Assembly: GCF_018143015.1 (NCBI RefSeq)
Contig: NC_054749.1
Coordinates: 34,967,000 to 35,030,999 of the forward strand
Origin: Lytechinus variegatus
Lineage: Eukaryota; Echinodermata; Echinoidea; Temnopleuroida; Toxopneustidae
Direction: 5' to 3'
Length of the DNA: 64,000 nt
The first letter of the stretch is position 1, and each line of letters begins with the position of its first letter. The notes beneath the pieces were generated by a model. It was not told the DNA's origin. It ran no database searches and worked only from the letters and a program-made list of their open reading frames with translations. Below are positions 11,978 to 23,844 of the stretch, piece after piece. The position numbers and the translations under genes are program-made.

Positions 11978-13435
11978 AAGGAACTGAATAACAAAGTCAG
12001 TTGTTTTTTCCTTCAAAATCTTTTTTTTATTTTTTTTTAAGCAAAATCAATGAATATTCGTACTTTCACCTTTCCTTTTATCGGTATATTTTGTTATTTA
12101 TTTTATCACATTTCCATATTCATATCCATATTGGTGCTCATACAATGTTTAATTCCTCTCTATGAATTTCATCAAACATTTATTTACTATTTTTTTTCAA
12201 ATATTTTTGTTAATCGCGAGTATTAAAAGCTAAAAATTGGACTCTAATTCCCAAGTATTTCTGTATCTCCCATTTTTAAATCTGGTATAACCTATAGCGA
12301 CTTTTAATTTGTCTGGAAAAAATGCCTGTGTTGAATGATACATTGGATATTATGCTCAACTTGAAATGAATTATTTGGGGGTCTTCAGAATGTAATTGAA
12401 ATAATATGGGGGCTCCTCAAAAGTCACATATTTTTTTCTTCACATATCAATTTCAGGGAGTATCATGACATTGATTTATAAGATCTTTAAGATTTTTATT
12501 CTGCAAGTCATAGTATAGAGATACTATTCATAAAGTTATGCATTTTACAACAGCAATAATCATGACATTAGCGCACTCCGCCTTATCGCGCACATCAAGT
12601 ACTAACACAAATTCCTACGAAAACTAATAAACATTATAAAACAATTCTGTCAGAAGTACAGAACCTGTTAATATGTAGTAAACTTAATAACTACTGTGTT
12701 AGCAAAAAGTGATGGCTTGTGCAGTTACGGTGAATTGGATAATGAAACTACTTACAGTCGTGCAGTCGTCAATGTTTAGCATTCCAAAATAAACGAGTTG
12801 CATGATGAATAGGCGACATGTTATGAACGAATATAATGCTGCTCGTTGATGATGATGATGTTGTTTTTGCTTATTCGACACGTATCATTCATCAGTAAAT
12901 ATTTCCTGACAATATTGGTCTCTTCCCAGGCGTTCGTTTATTATTAATGGTTATGTTAATTTCTGAATATTATTAAAAATCTATCACAGAATTGGATTTT
13001 GTAATAAACGATTTCGAAATTTTGGCTCTCTAGCTTTGCTCGCTCGAAATTTTTTGTAAATATTGATGTACCATATCTGGCTCCCTCATTTTTTTGCCGG
13101 GGGGGGGTCATCATGCCAATTGGATATCGGCCGGGTAGCCTAGTGTTTTTTTTTCTCAATTCTATGATTTTCAAAATTACTGAGAAGGAAAAACAATTAA
13201 ATGCGGATGAGTGAAAATATAAATCCAAACAGATTGCATAAACATATAATCATAAATCAATGCAATATAGACTTTGATGGACACGGGAGAGCATATGTAT
13301 CAAATGTTGATAGACTGATTTTTATATAGACAAATGTTCCTTTAATTGTTTCTGATTTTATTCATTTATTCATTCTTTTTACAATAATGATTGACTAACT
13401 TGATTGATCCTTTCACTGCTCACTTCGCAAGACGT
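11978..13435. other. A-B intergenic, no gene seen
   Basis: AT-rich sequence with short homopolymers and a GATGATGATG microsatellite near 12850. Open frames are short and unsupported. It would hold the 5' region of gene A. Confidence 0.45.
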
Positions 13436-13503
13436 TATAAAATCACTGCAGACTGGACAAAGACTAAGGCGCAATGGGTATTCCCACGTGACCTTTCATC
13501 TTC

Positions 13504-13514
13504 GGGGAATTCCC
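13504..13514. promoter_or_regulatory. perfect palindromic kappaB-type site between genes A and B
   Basis: The sequence is GGGGAATTCCC, containing the decamer GGGAATTCCC, the palindromic Rel/NF-kappaB consensus. It lies about 2 kb upstream of the first coding exon of gene B. It is about 60 bp from TTATAAAA (13435-13442), which reads TTTTATAA on the minus strand, so it could serve gene A, gene B or both. An identical decamer lies upstream of gene C. The binding role is inferred from the motif. Confidence 0.45.
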
Positions 13515-14110
13515 TTTATGTCATAGCTGTACGTCCAAACTGCGCAGAACACGACTGTGTTCGGCTATAGCTACACGTAAGCATAATACATCTACCGCAA
13601 TATTCCCGATTCTTCATGGAGATTGATGTGCGACAAAACACCGGTAGACGACGAAAATAATAGACTTCGATACTCAGCTGACCGAAGGTAATTGAACGGT
13701 GAGTTTTAAAAGATACACACTAAAAAAACAGGTTACATTAAATTTTTTTTGTTGTATGGCTATTTAAAAAAAAACCTTTAGTTAGGGCAGCCCAGGGAAT
13801 GTTAATGTATGCAAAATTTATTGCAGGAACTTCTCGGAATGTGATATTCAGAAAATAGTTTCAGATAAAAGAAATTGTTAATCGCTATTATAAGCATGTA
13901 TAGAAATAAGATTTGGCATATAATTTCTAAAAGATCCTTTCAGCAGCTTAACATGTCTGATGGTCCATACCCAGTTAAAGCTAATCCTTACAGCTTTAGG
14001 CATATGGTATCGTACGGTCACAGTCAAGGTTAAACTTCAGGCATATTGGTGAAATAGCAGGGGCACCTGATCATGAAAATAAAACAACACACAAAGTTCA
14101 TCTCACCGCA

Positions 14111-14405
14111 ACGCTAGCGTCCTTTGGCAATAAGGCGTTTATCTACATTTGGCATTCTCGACCCAGGCTTCGGGTTCCCGTCGAAAGGATTATGCTCGAT
14201 GCGCCCGCGATTAGGGTAGCCGTGCATAAGCGGGGGTAATAGTATGCAGCGCTTAGAAACATGTGTATTGCGCTATGTGAATGTTGCATCACATTATCAT
14301 TATTATTTATTATCATCACTATTATAATTATCATAATTATCGTTATTATTATCATTATTATTATTATTGTTGTTGTTGTTGTTATCATTATCATCATTAT
14401 TATAC
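14111..14405 (+). mobile_element. SINE with (ATT/ATC/GTT)n tail, copy 1
   Basis: The body begins CTAGCGTCCTTTGGCAATAAGG and includes CCCAGGCTTCGGGTTCCC, followed by CAGCGCTTAGAAACATGTG and a long ATT/ATC/GTT tail from about 14290. The copy at 51139-51515 shares TAGCGTCCTTTGGCAA, ACCCAGG, AGCGCTTAGA and a trinucleotide tail. Two dispersed copies with variable 3' trinucleotide tails indicate a SINE. Confidence 0.65.
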
Positions 14406-15551
14406 AGTCAGGTGTATTGAAAGAAAAAGAGGGGGAGTGGGCGAAGCTCCCCTGCCTTTCCGGTTTATGAGGCCCCTGTTAAACCTTTGCCAATTTCTGT
14501 TATATGTGATGTATATTCTAAAGTCAATGAAGATTCCTTGGTAAAACATGCGTTACCTGTTATTATAAAATGGCCATTGTAAGATATCTTAGTAACACAT
14601 GTAAGATGTTTGGCTATATATGCATGTATACAGAAAAATGTACGGGAATGACCTTTCAGGTAATAGGCCTATGGATAAAATAATAATGAACATGATTCAT
14701 GCACTATAAAAAAATATTCACTTTTATGCAAGTGTTAGAAAAAGAAGGTTATCACCCCAAATTCAAGGACAGTTTCGACGAGGGCAAAAAAAAGGTTGTC
14801 ATCCCCAAAGTAAGGTCATCTCGCCCTAAAATACACGTTTTATTCCGATTTAGATTGATATATTCAATTCAATTCAATTCAAATTTATTTTCATTCTTCA
14901 AAATGATACAAATAAGTACAAAATAGATTGATTCAATTTAAATAAACAATAGCATGAACAAAATTCAATATTGGAAGAATTATAATTTCTTACCATCATA
15001 AAAGACCAAAAATAGTAGGGGGCATTTGATATTGTGTCCCCCCCTTCTATTTTGAGAAGGGGGACACATCCCCCTGCCCCCCTGGGATTTCCGCCTATGG
15101 TGACATGCATGCTCTTGTTGCACTTACCACCTGTACATGATTCTTGTCAAGTCCTTCATCGCGTCTTTCGGATTGTGACGTTAAAGGTCGGTCCTTAGAC
15201 TGAAAAATCAGATCGATATACATTTACATGTCTTTTTAAATCCAAACAAAGCCCTAAACACCAACTGATTAATTTATATTTTTTTTAAAGCACATGTATA
15301 ACAACACAAATTTGGATATCGACAGTTTTTTAATGTGTTTTATTTTATCAAACACAAAGTCATGATCCATTTTGTTTGTGTTGCTTTGCTCTACAAGTCT
15401 CAATATGTGTTCGTGATCTATTTCATTATTCACGATTTGAAATTAGGGTATACATGTTATTCAACATGTTCAATGTAAATCTAATGTAAAGTAAAACACT
15501 ATAAATGAATAAACTATGCCTGAAAAGGTTATCTTTATTGTTGAGTTTCAG
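14406..15551. other. upstream of gene B: repeat debris, no gene seen
   Basis: Contains C/G-run repeat text at 15010-15110 and, at about 15136-15200, a SINE-like 3' block (CGTCTTTCGGATTGTGACGTTAAAGGTCGGTCC) that matches the minus strand of the SINE at 56372-56565. The frame at 14699-14926 has no recognisable features. Confidence 0.45.
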
Positions 15552-15585
15552 AACTCAAAACTCATGGTTGATAACTTCGGTTGGC

Positions 15586-15766
15586 ATGGAAGGAAGTAAT
15601 GAGGAAGGGCAGAAGAAAGGAGAAAATGGCACGGAGGATAGAGAAAGTAGGTCCGCCATAGGCAGTTGTCACAAGGAGAAGAACAAAGTAGTAGCCCGGT
15701 CAGAGAGTAAGAACAGTGACGTGCCCAAAAATGTCTATAACAAGACAAATCCAGAGAGTTATGAAG
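15586..15766 (+). CDS. Gene B coding exon 1 (leader)
   Basis: Begins MEGSNEEGQKKGENG, a highly charged leader, and ends TATGAAG|GTAAGC (phase 1). An acceptor-like TTGAGTTTCAG at 15541-15551 suggests the exon starts at 15552 with about 34 nt of 5' UTR, so a noncoding exon should lie upstream. An out-of-frame ATG at 15573 opens only a short frame. Confidence 0.65.
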
Positions 15767-18700
15767 GTAAGCAAATTTGATAGCTTTCAATCCATTTTGT
15801 TCATGTTATTCTGATATCATCTGTATAATTGACATCTATTTTACATGTAGTAATATCATTTTTGCAGCATCGGTAGTAGTAGTATAGTCAAGTGATATTA
15901 CTAGTAATAACGGTAGTACCACTTATAGTCATGAAAGTAGTAGTATGCTGGTGGTGGTAAATTTAGTAAATAATATTATCATTACCCCGAGTAAAATAGC
16001 TTTATTAAACAAGTTAAAGGTGATATGTATTATATTGTTATGATATCAACCTAGCATCATCAACATGTAGGAAGTCATATCACCATTTATTGATTGATTC
16101 TATCATATTCGTCATAATCCGTTTCATAAAGCTGTTCGTAAGTTAAGAGCGACTTTATATTAAGAACGACTGGTGATCCTTTTCTTATGCGCTAAATCAT
16201 CGCCAATGAGTACACCATTTACAACAAGAAGGGATCGATCACCAGTCGTTCTTAAAGTCGCTCTTAACTTACGAACAGCTAAGTGAGTTCATGCGAAGCA
16301 ACAACATCAATGAACCCTGCTTTTTATAACTTAATTTTCAGATTTGAAATTACTGTAAAATATCATTACTCCATAGCACTCTCATCGCTTTATTCTATAC
16401 CCCCTTTATTTTCCCAAAATTCTAGAATTAATTTAAGACAATGTTTAATAATAATAACTTAACTCGTGGTATTTTACTGGCCTATATCTGGGTGTGTTTT
16501 TAATTTGACTACATTTTTTTAAGCTGAAAAAAATGTCACTGGCCCCAAGAATCTTGAGCTTATTCAGCAATATTTTAATTTTGCCCTGTTTTATCTTCAT
16601 TGATCAAAGGACCAGTTAATCAGCTTAAAGTCGAACCAATATCTCAATCTATCAAACGAGAGACTTCAGCATCTAATAGTATGACTCAAACACATTTACC
16701 CAGTCCGGGTGAGTTGCATCCAATCATAAATCCATTGGCAAGCTTCCACAGTATCTCTTATCTAGAATAATGAAATGTAATTTTAGTAGTCCTTCATTTT
16801 ATCAAAATCTTAAATTATTTGATGAAGATAATGACAGTGATGAATAATCATTCTGATTTTTTTTTATATTTTCAACGGCATATTTGCATGGCAATTGAAA
16901 TCAAAACAGGAAATATAATATGACACATAATAATCACTTTTTCATAAAAAACACACTTCTTTTTATTTGAGCTTTGTACCTAAAGTCATAACAACCATTT
17001 ATATCGGTCTCCTAGTAGGGTTGTAGACATTGAAAGTGGACCTGACAGAAAGTTAACTTTAACATTCAATATATTTTCTTTTCAGGGAATACAAAATCAG
17101 GATATACTTCTGGTCATGAAGGCGCTTGTGTTAAAGAATCCCTAGAAAAAGTTGGAGATGTTTCTGTGGATCACCGAAGAGTTAAATATTCGACTTCTGG
17201 ATCCCTTGTTGGTCCTGGTGAAGGGTCTCAGAAGATAGAAGAAGAGGAAAGTGGACATCAGCAGGAAGCAGAATCTGCCACTAATCCCGGTGTAGGATCT
17301 GAAGAGACTGATGGGAAGGAAAGTGAAACGTCACTGAGTACTGGATCAGCAGCCACTTCCGGTGAAAGCCCTCAACCCACAGATCCACCGGAAGATGAGC
17401 ACAGACAGAAAACTGAACCCAACGAGAGTTTCCGACAGACAAAAACAGAGGAAACGGGGCACTCACAGGAAATCAATACTGAGGAATATGGGACACACCT
17501 TAAATCCGAAACTTCCACCAATCCCGATGAGAGTACCCAACAGACTGGGACAGCTGGAAGTGCGACAAAACATAAATCTGGAACTTCTACCAATCCCGAT
17601 GAGAGTACCCAACAGACTGGGACAGCTGGAAGTGCGACAAAACATAAATCTGGAACTTCTACTAATCCCGATGAGAGTACCCAACAGACTGGGACAGCTG
17701 GAAGTGCGACAAAACATAAATCTGGAACTTCTACTAATCCCGATGAGAGTACCCAACAGACTGGGACAGCTGGAAGTGCGACAAAACATAAATCTGGAAC
17801 TTCTACCAATCCCCATGAGAGTACCCAACAGACTGGGACAGCTGGAAGTGCGACAAAACATAAATCTGGAACTTCTACTAATCCCGATGAGAGTACCCAA
17901 CAGACTGGGGCAGCTGGAAGTGCGACAAAACATAAATCTGGAACTTCTACTAATCCCGATGAGAGTACCCAACAGACTGGGACAGCTGGAAGTGCGACAA
18001 AACATAAATCTGGAACTTCTACCAATCCCGATGAGAGTACCCAACAGATTGGGACAGCTGGAAGTGCGACAAAACATAAATCTGGAACTTCTACCAATCC
18101 CGATGAGAGTACCCAACAGACTGGGACAGCTGGAAGTGCGACAAAACATAAATCTGGAACTTCTACTAATCCCGATGAGAGTACCCTACAGACTGGGGCA
18201 GCTGGAAGTGCGACAAAACATAAATCTGGAACTTCTACTAATCCCGATGAGAGTACCCAACAGATTGGGACAGCTGGAAGTGCGAAAAAACATAAATCTG
18301 GAACTTCTACCAATCCCGATGAGAGTACCCAACAGACTGGGACAGCTGGAAGTGCGACAAAACATAAATCTGGAACTTCTACCAATCCCGATGAGAGTAC
18401 CCAACAGACTGGGACAGCTGGAAGTGCGACAAAACATAAATCTGGAACTTCTACTAATCCCCATGAGAGTACCCAACAGACTGGGACAGCTGGAAGTGCG
18501 ACAAAACATAAATCTGGAACTTCTACTAATCCCGATGAGAGTACCCTACAGACTGGGGCAGCTGGAAGTGCGACAAAACATAAATCTGGAACTTCTACTA
18601 ATCCCGATGAGAGTACCCAACAGACTGGGACAGCTGGAAGTGCGACAAAACATAAATCTGGAACTTCTACCAATCCCGATGAGAGTACCCAACAGACTGG

Positions 18701-21700
18701 GACAGCTGGAAGTGCGACAAAACATAAATCTGGAACTTCTACTAATCCCGATGAGAGTACCCAACAGACTGGGACAGCTGGAAGTGCGACAAAACATAAA
18801 TCTGGAACTTCTACTAATCCCGATGAGAGTACCCAACAGACTGGGACAGCTGGAAGTGCGACAAAACATAAATCTGGAACTTCTACTAATCCCGATGAGA
18901 GTACCCAACAGACTGGGACAGCTGGAAGTGCGACAAAACATAAATCTGGAACTTCTACCAATCCCGATGAGAGTACCCAACAGACTGGGACAGCTGGAAG
19001 TGCGACAAAACATAAATCTGGAACTTCTACCAATCCCGATGAGAGTACCCAACAGACTGGGACAGGGGGAATTGGGTCCCAACAGAAACCAGAAACGCCT
19101 AGCAATCAGGGTAAGATCTTCATACAGGAAGCTTTGACCTGTCTCGTTAAGAGACCATGTGCATTATGCATGCAAACATGAAAGAATAACAGATTTTCCG
19201 TTTAATGTCTCAAAACTTGCAGTTTCCTGTTTTTTCATTTACCCACATATTAGTACGAATTTTTAGTCAGTTATAAGCACCAATACAGCGTTTTTGGTAT
19301 CTAGATATTTATTTAGGACTATGGTCAGTGAATTCAAGAGTGGTAACTTCACGCAAATTTTTACAAAATTCAGAGGTATCTGACTCATTCTGTCTTTGTT
19401 ATACTATTCAGTAGTGATTGATTTTGGGTTGTTTTAATAACCAATGCTCATCGTTTCAACAAAGACTTTGGCCAGAACAATAAAAAAATCTCTGATTCCT
19501 CAAAACCTTGTGTATGAATTGTGATTTTCTTGCAGTCTCGAAGAATCCATATACGAACCAATCTAGAGAACCAAGTTCAGGATCACCAGTCCATAGGGAC
19601 GGACGTATGACTACGTCTGAAGAAAAAATGAGAGAAGAAAACAGAGCCAATGAAGAAAAGATGAAAAATGAGGGCGCTGCTGCTAGTGAAGCCGGTGCTG
19701 CAAACGGTGCTATACAGCCTCACCAAGATCCAACAACGAAGGACACCGAACGTCCCGTATCTATCTCTATTTGTACATCGGCATATGAGAGCAATGTCCG
19801 AGGTCTGTTGACATTCTTGGAAGATATGAAAGATGTTATGCTCAAGGATGGTCATAACCTGATTAAAAACGTAAAGATCCATGAACTTCCATACAACAAC
19901 CTTGATGATTATGAATTCCCAGCAAACAAGCCGGTGGATGTTATGATACTTTGTCACTCTATCAACAATCGAAGGTTCGCCATCACAGATGTAATGGACG
20001 CCCTCTACGATAAATACCTTCCATACTGCCAACGGGTCATAGGTGATTACAGTCCAGTTATAGGGTACTGATAATTTTGTTAAAGAAAGAGAAATCCAAG
20101 TAATGGCTTAGGTCTTGCTAAAGATGTTCACATCCTATAAATTAACCTATGGTAAAATTATTCATTAACGACCATATTAATCAAATCCATATTAAGACTG
20201 CTAGTGATACCACCTGCTCTCGACAAATTTCAGATTAATGCCACCTCTCATGAAGAGAGTTTTTTTTAGTGTTTTATGAAGGGAATAATATTCACAGATC
20301 TTTTCATAAAAAACTACCAGATCTTTTGAAGGACATTTTCATGGAGGATGAGGGTTTGATACGGCCTCCAAATAAAACCCAACATTCTTTATTTGTCATG
20401 TTTGTAGCAATATTCGTTTCTTTCCATGACATGTATGCAATTAAGTGGTTAATATCCCTGAACGGTTTAAAGATGCCATTGTTGACAATGAAATTGCTTG
20501 AATGCGCTTGTATGCTTATTTGGCTGAATTAATAAACTCCGAAGTTTAATAATTTGAATATTTCATTGTGCTTTCATGAAATTCATAATCGGAATATACA
20601 GGAAAGGAGAAAATGGGAGTCATCGTCCATGACTTTGATAACATGAGAGAATCAGTTCAATCATCTCGAATGGGGTCATTTGAATACAAACAACCGACTG
20701 CCTTCAAGACTACTAGCCTTCAGATAACATGTGGACATATCGAGACGAATGAGCAGGTCAAGAAACAAATGCAACCAGCGGACCGGGACAAGCTGATTAA
20801 CTTCATCAAGGATGCGTCAAAATGGCCAGAAGACATGAAAACTGAACAACTTGATGACAGTCGATTTAATGCAAGGGGTAAAATTTCTAGCAAGTTATCA
20901 TGGTCATGTAAGTAAGCGATGCAGACAGCAAACTCAGATTGTTGTTTGATGTGCTAATTATTAGAATTCTGTATAATTAACATGTATTTGCCTATCAGCA
21001 CCCCTTTCATCGGATGACAAGTCAGATCAAAACATCAGAAGTATTCATATCTCTAGTAATTTTACCTCTTTTTATATCCCTAGTAATTTTTATCTCGTTT
21101 CATATCCCTAGTAATTTCATATCCTTTTTAAAATGTTTAATATTTATTTTTAGTTCTTCTGTCCTTCATCGCAGCTACAACATTCTTTTCTGTGCTTATA
21201 AATATTGCCAATTAATCTATTATCAAAACTTCAATTCCCCTTGATCATAATGTACATCTCATATCTCTCTTTTAAGCTTTTATGCGATCCATTTCGTCAG
21301 CAATGGGCAGTAAGGAGAGCACAGGGGAAGGATCCAGTGTGGACCCAATTAAAGACGAGGGATGGATTGATCTTGGTAAAGATCAGAATGGAAAGACGAA
21401 ACGTCCGGCAGATGATAACCATTCTCAAAGTTATGACGCTAAGCGTTCATGTGGGCCTCCTCGTAAGTAATTGTAATTTTCATGCTGCATCGGCTTTTTT
21501 GGTTGCGTGTAAACGCGATTAACTTGCATCGGCTCTCGGTGCAGAATCGGCAATTTTGCACCACCAAAGTAGTAGGTTCAGAACTGCGAGAAGATGCAGA
21601 ATCGGCTTTTTTCTACGTGTAAACAGAAAGCCGACTCTGCATCGGCAATTGATGTGCATTTCATTTACTTTACCATTATGACGTACCTGTAAGCACAAGG

Positions 21701-23665
21701 AGCCAGCGTTGACGTATATGGTTGGTGCGCGGATCATTCAGGTTTTTGCCACGCGAGCCAATTCTGCACCGCGAGCTGTGACAGCGTGTAAACGCGCTGT
21801 GCAAGTTAAACCAAAAGCCGATTCTGCATCGGCTTTTTGGTTCTGAACCAAAAGCCGATCTGTAAACACGGTAAAAGTTGAGTAAACCTTGTTCCATTGC
21901 AACGGCAAAATAACATCTGAGTGTTTAGGAAATAAGCTTATCGCCTGAGTGGAATTATATCAACTTTGTAAATAATTGTTTGTACCCATCAGTATACATT
22001 CAGCTGTTTAATTACAGAATTAAAAGAATACATTAATTCAGTTCTTGAAGACGAAAAAATAATGACAATATCGTTCCATGAAGTATTCAAGGGTTGGCGA
22101 ATATAAACCGTATTTCTCTATTTATAAAAAATCGTTAGATCAGATGCAACTGAATTTATTCACTGTATTTGATGCTCGCTTCCAGAGAGTAATCGAATTT
22201 CATAAAAAAATGTATGAATATTATTCTTTTCCTCTAGAAGTAGGCAGCAAATATGAAATTAATATCGATTTTACTTTCAATCGTGGACGATATGGTCTTT
22301 TTGGTCTGTCCTTTCACCGATTGAATTGAGCTCCGAATGTATCCGTCAATAAAACGTGAAATATTGAGCACTTTAATTCAAATATATATTGGTACTATAT
22401 ATCTCATTAGTTTGATCGCTCATACTCGATTAATTTCCTATTAGAAGGTGTGTCGAAGACAGGCACTTCCAGTGGTTCTCACCAGCCTGCTCAGACCAGA
22501 CCAGATAAAAGGAAGATTGCATCCACCAAAGGACAAATGCAAGACACAAGCAACGCATTGGCAAAGACACATGCTCAAGGTTCACAGCCGAAGGCACAAC
22601 AATCAGGCGGAGCAGCGCCCCGTCCTATCTCAATTTCGGTCTGTTCATCCGCCTACGAGCACAACGTTCAAGGATTCATCACCAAGCTCAATGAATTGAA
22701 AACAAGTCAGCCTCATATTATTTCTGATGTCCGTTTTCGCCCACTACCATACAACATCATCGATGAGTTCAGGTTTCCTCCAGAAGACCCTGTTGATGTG
22801 ATGGTCCTCTGCCATTCAGTTAATAACAGAGGATTTTCAATCACCGATGTCGTGAATGCTCTCTACGAAAAATATCTTCAGTATTGCCATGATGTGATTG
22901 GTAAGCTTTGAGGTTGGGGAATAGGCCTTACGATTATACTTGCTTCTAAACTAATGTTCATGCTTACTCGGCCCGGATAATGATTCGGACTAACACATGG
23001 GATCCCGACCAATTCTGTCGGAGGACCCGATTTTAGGGCCTAAAATTGCTGCACCAATGAAAAAGTAAATTTCAACAATCTTGGATGGTTTAAGTACTAG
23101 AATCACCTGTAAAATGTTCCACCAGCCCCGATTCTTGATATAAGCAATTACGCTTTAATTTCATATTTGTACTAGGTACTTATTTCATTTCCATACGATT
23201 ATGAAAATGGTATATGGGGATACCTTTCCTTCGTCAATGGTAAAGGAAAATGCAGGAATCTGATACAACTTCTGCAAAATATCGGGTCATACGTCCCTCG
23301 TATATAACTCTATCCCCTTAATTCATGCCTGCTTTCGGGATATAATGATAAGTCACAATCTTTTTTTATTCTTCATCACTCCAGGTAAAAGGAAGGTGGC
23401 AGTAGTTGTTCATGACTTTAGTGACTGCAAGCCAACGATCCTTGAGACAAGGATGAACGCATTCAAGAGGTCACAACCTTTAACATTTGACCTTGCTGAC
23501 ACAGTAATGGTATGTGGTAAACTGGATGACAAAGGCAATGTGGAAATCAGAGATGAGGATTGGACAAAACTAATAAGATTCTTGGAACAGGCAAGGTTTG
23601 AACCAAAAGAGAACAATGCCGAAACACAAGGAACTGCAAAAAGCTGGTTGGGTTCATTCTGGTAA
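15586..23665 (+). CDS. Gene B: repeat-stalk protein with two alpha/beta modules (about 1346 aa)
   Basis: Eight coding exons join in frame, every intron phase 1 with GT-AG ends: 15586-15766, 16610-16708, 17086-19110, 19536-20042, 20602-20907, 21277-21462, 22445-22900 and 23385-23665. Order: a polar Lys/Glu-rich leader (about aa 1-235); a 22-copy 24-residue Ser/Thr-rich repeat (about 236-752); a Glu/Ala-rich linker; module 1 (about 842-1010; ICTSAYE, LPYNNLD, VDVMILCHSINNRRFAITDV, VIVHDF, QPTAF); a linker (exon 6 and the start of exon 7); module 2 (about 1162-1330; VCSSAYE, LPYNIID, VMVLCHSVNNRGFSITDV, VVVHDF, QPLTF); and a short tail ending SWLGSFW. No signal peptide, membrane helix or coiled coil is obvious. 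Function is unknown. The module may bind a nucleotide or be a signalling domain, but that is inference from predicted fold only. The start was chosen as the first in-frame ATG after an acceptor at 15550-15551. Confidence 0.85.
16130..16280. mobile_element. hairpin MITE in gene B intron 1
   Basis: The left arm AGCTGTTCGTAAGTTAAGAG and right arm CTCTTAACTTACGAACAGCT are perfect inverted repeats. Pairing continues inward (GAACGACTGGTGATC with GATCACCAGTCGTTC) for more than 50 bp with a loop of about 40 bp. Confidence 0.85.
16610..16708 (+). CDS. Gene B coding exon 2
   Basis: A 33-codon exon (GPVNQLKVEPISQS onward) between ATCAAAG and CCGG|GTGAGT, phase 1 at both ends. It joins its neighbours in frame. 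It is short and polar, with no motif. Confidence 0.6.
17086..19110 (+). CDS. Gene B coding exon 3 (repeat array exon)
   Basis: Acceptor CTTTTCAG|GG and donor CAATCAGG|GTAAG bound 675 codons, phase 1 at both ends. About 140 residues of Glu/Ser/Thr-rich sequence lead into the 22-unit array. After the last degenerate unit the exon ends within PETPSNQG. All three codon positions of the array stay open in other frames because the unit is 72 nt, which explains the long antisense and shifted frames here. Confidence 0.9.
17511..19062 (+). repeat. 72-bp coding tandem repeat, 22 units
   Basis: Unit TSTNPDESTQQTGTAGSATKHKSG in pieces of 24 residues: 21 full units plus a last one that drifts to GTGGIGSQQKPE. 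Variation is sparse: PHES in units 5 and 14; GAAG in 6, 10 and 15; QQIG in 8 and 11; TLQTGAAG in 10 and 15; AKKH in 11. ACC/ACT codon variants are also seen. Such homogeneity points to recent expansion or gene conversion and predicts length polymorphism. Confidence 0.95.
19536..20042 (+). CDS. Gene B coding exon 4: first half of module 1
   Basis: Acceptor TTTTCTTGCAG, donor CATAG|GTGATT, phase 1 at both ends. About 73 residues of Glu/Lys- then Ala/Gly-rich linker precede PVSISICTSAYE. The half ends with the helix YDKYLPYCQRVIG. Confidence 0.88.
20602..20907 (+). CDS. Gene B coding exon 5: second half of module 1
   Basis: Acceptor ATATACAG|GA gives GKEKMGVIVHDF. The exon continues through QPTAFK, a strand LQITCG and the helix DKLINFIKDAS, then a short tail to donor TCAT|GTAAGT (phase 1). 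Confidence 0.85.
21277..21462 (+). CDS. Gene B coding exon 6 (linker)
   Basis: 62 codons, phase 1 at both ends (TTTTAAG|CT to CCTC|GTAAGT). The sequence is polar (GSKESTGEG, GWIDLGKD, KTKRPADD) with no domain. The counterpart in gene C is absent or merged into the next exon. Confidence 0.75.
21487..21870. mobile_element. inverted-repeat element in gene B intron
   Basis: Blocks reading GCATCGGCTTTTTGGTT, GTGTAAACGCG and AAAAGCCGATTCTGC recur in both orientations across about 385 bp. Right-hand CCAAAAGCCGAT pairs with left-hand ATCGGCTTTTTTGG. It is non-coding and most likely a MITE within intron 6. Confidence 0.65.
22445..22900 (+). CDS. Gene B coding exon 7: linker plus first half of module 2
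   Basis: Acceptor TTCCTATTAG, donor GATTG|GTAAGC, phase 1 at both ends. About 60 polar Gln/Ser/Lys-rich residues, then RPISISVCSSAYE, LPYNIIDEF, VDVMVLCHSVNNRGFSITDV and YEKYLQYCHDVIG. Confidence 0.88.
23385..23665 (+). CDS. Gene B terminal exon: second half of module 2
   Basis: Acceptor CATCACTCCAG|GT gives GKRKVAVVVHDF, QPLTFD, TVMVCGKLDDKG and the helix LIRFLEQARFEP, then a short tail and TAA stop. Confidence 0.88.
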
Positions 23666-23838
23666 TATCAGCAAATACTACTAAGATACCAAGTGGAGCA
23701 GTTCTAAAAGAAAAAAAGGGAAGGATACATAGATGAAAATGAGATTAATGAATATAATATAAATGTGTATTTCACATATGATGATTACATTAACTCCAAG
23801 GTAAAGCGAATCTATACGCTGTATGTTTAGGATTGCAT

Positions 23839-23844
23839 AATAAA
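23839..23844 (+). promoter_or_regulatory. poly(A) signal AATAAA of gene B
   Basis: AATAAA about 175 nt after the stop codon; it is the first clear signal downstream. Confidence 0.5.

Noticed and set aside
17372-19137. Long antisense and frame-shifted open frames across the gene B repeat
   Set aside because: They are open only because a 72-bp unit without stops is repeated; the sense frame alone joins to flanking exons with proper splice sites.
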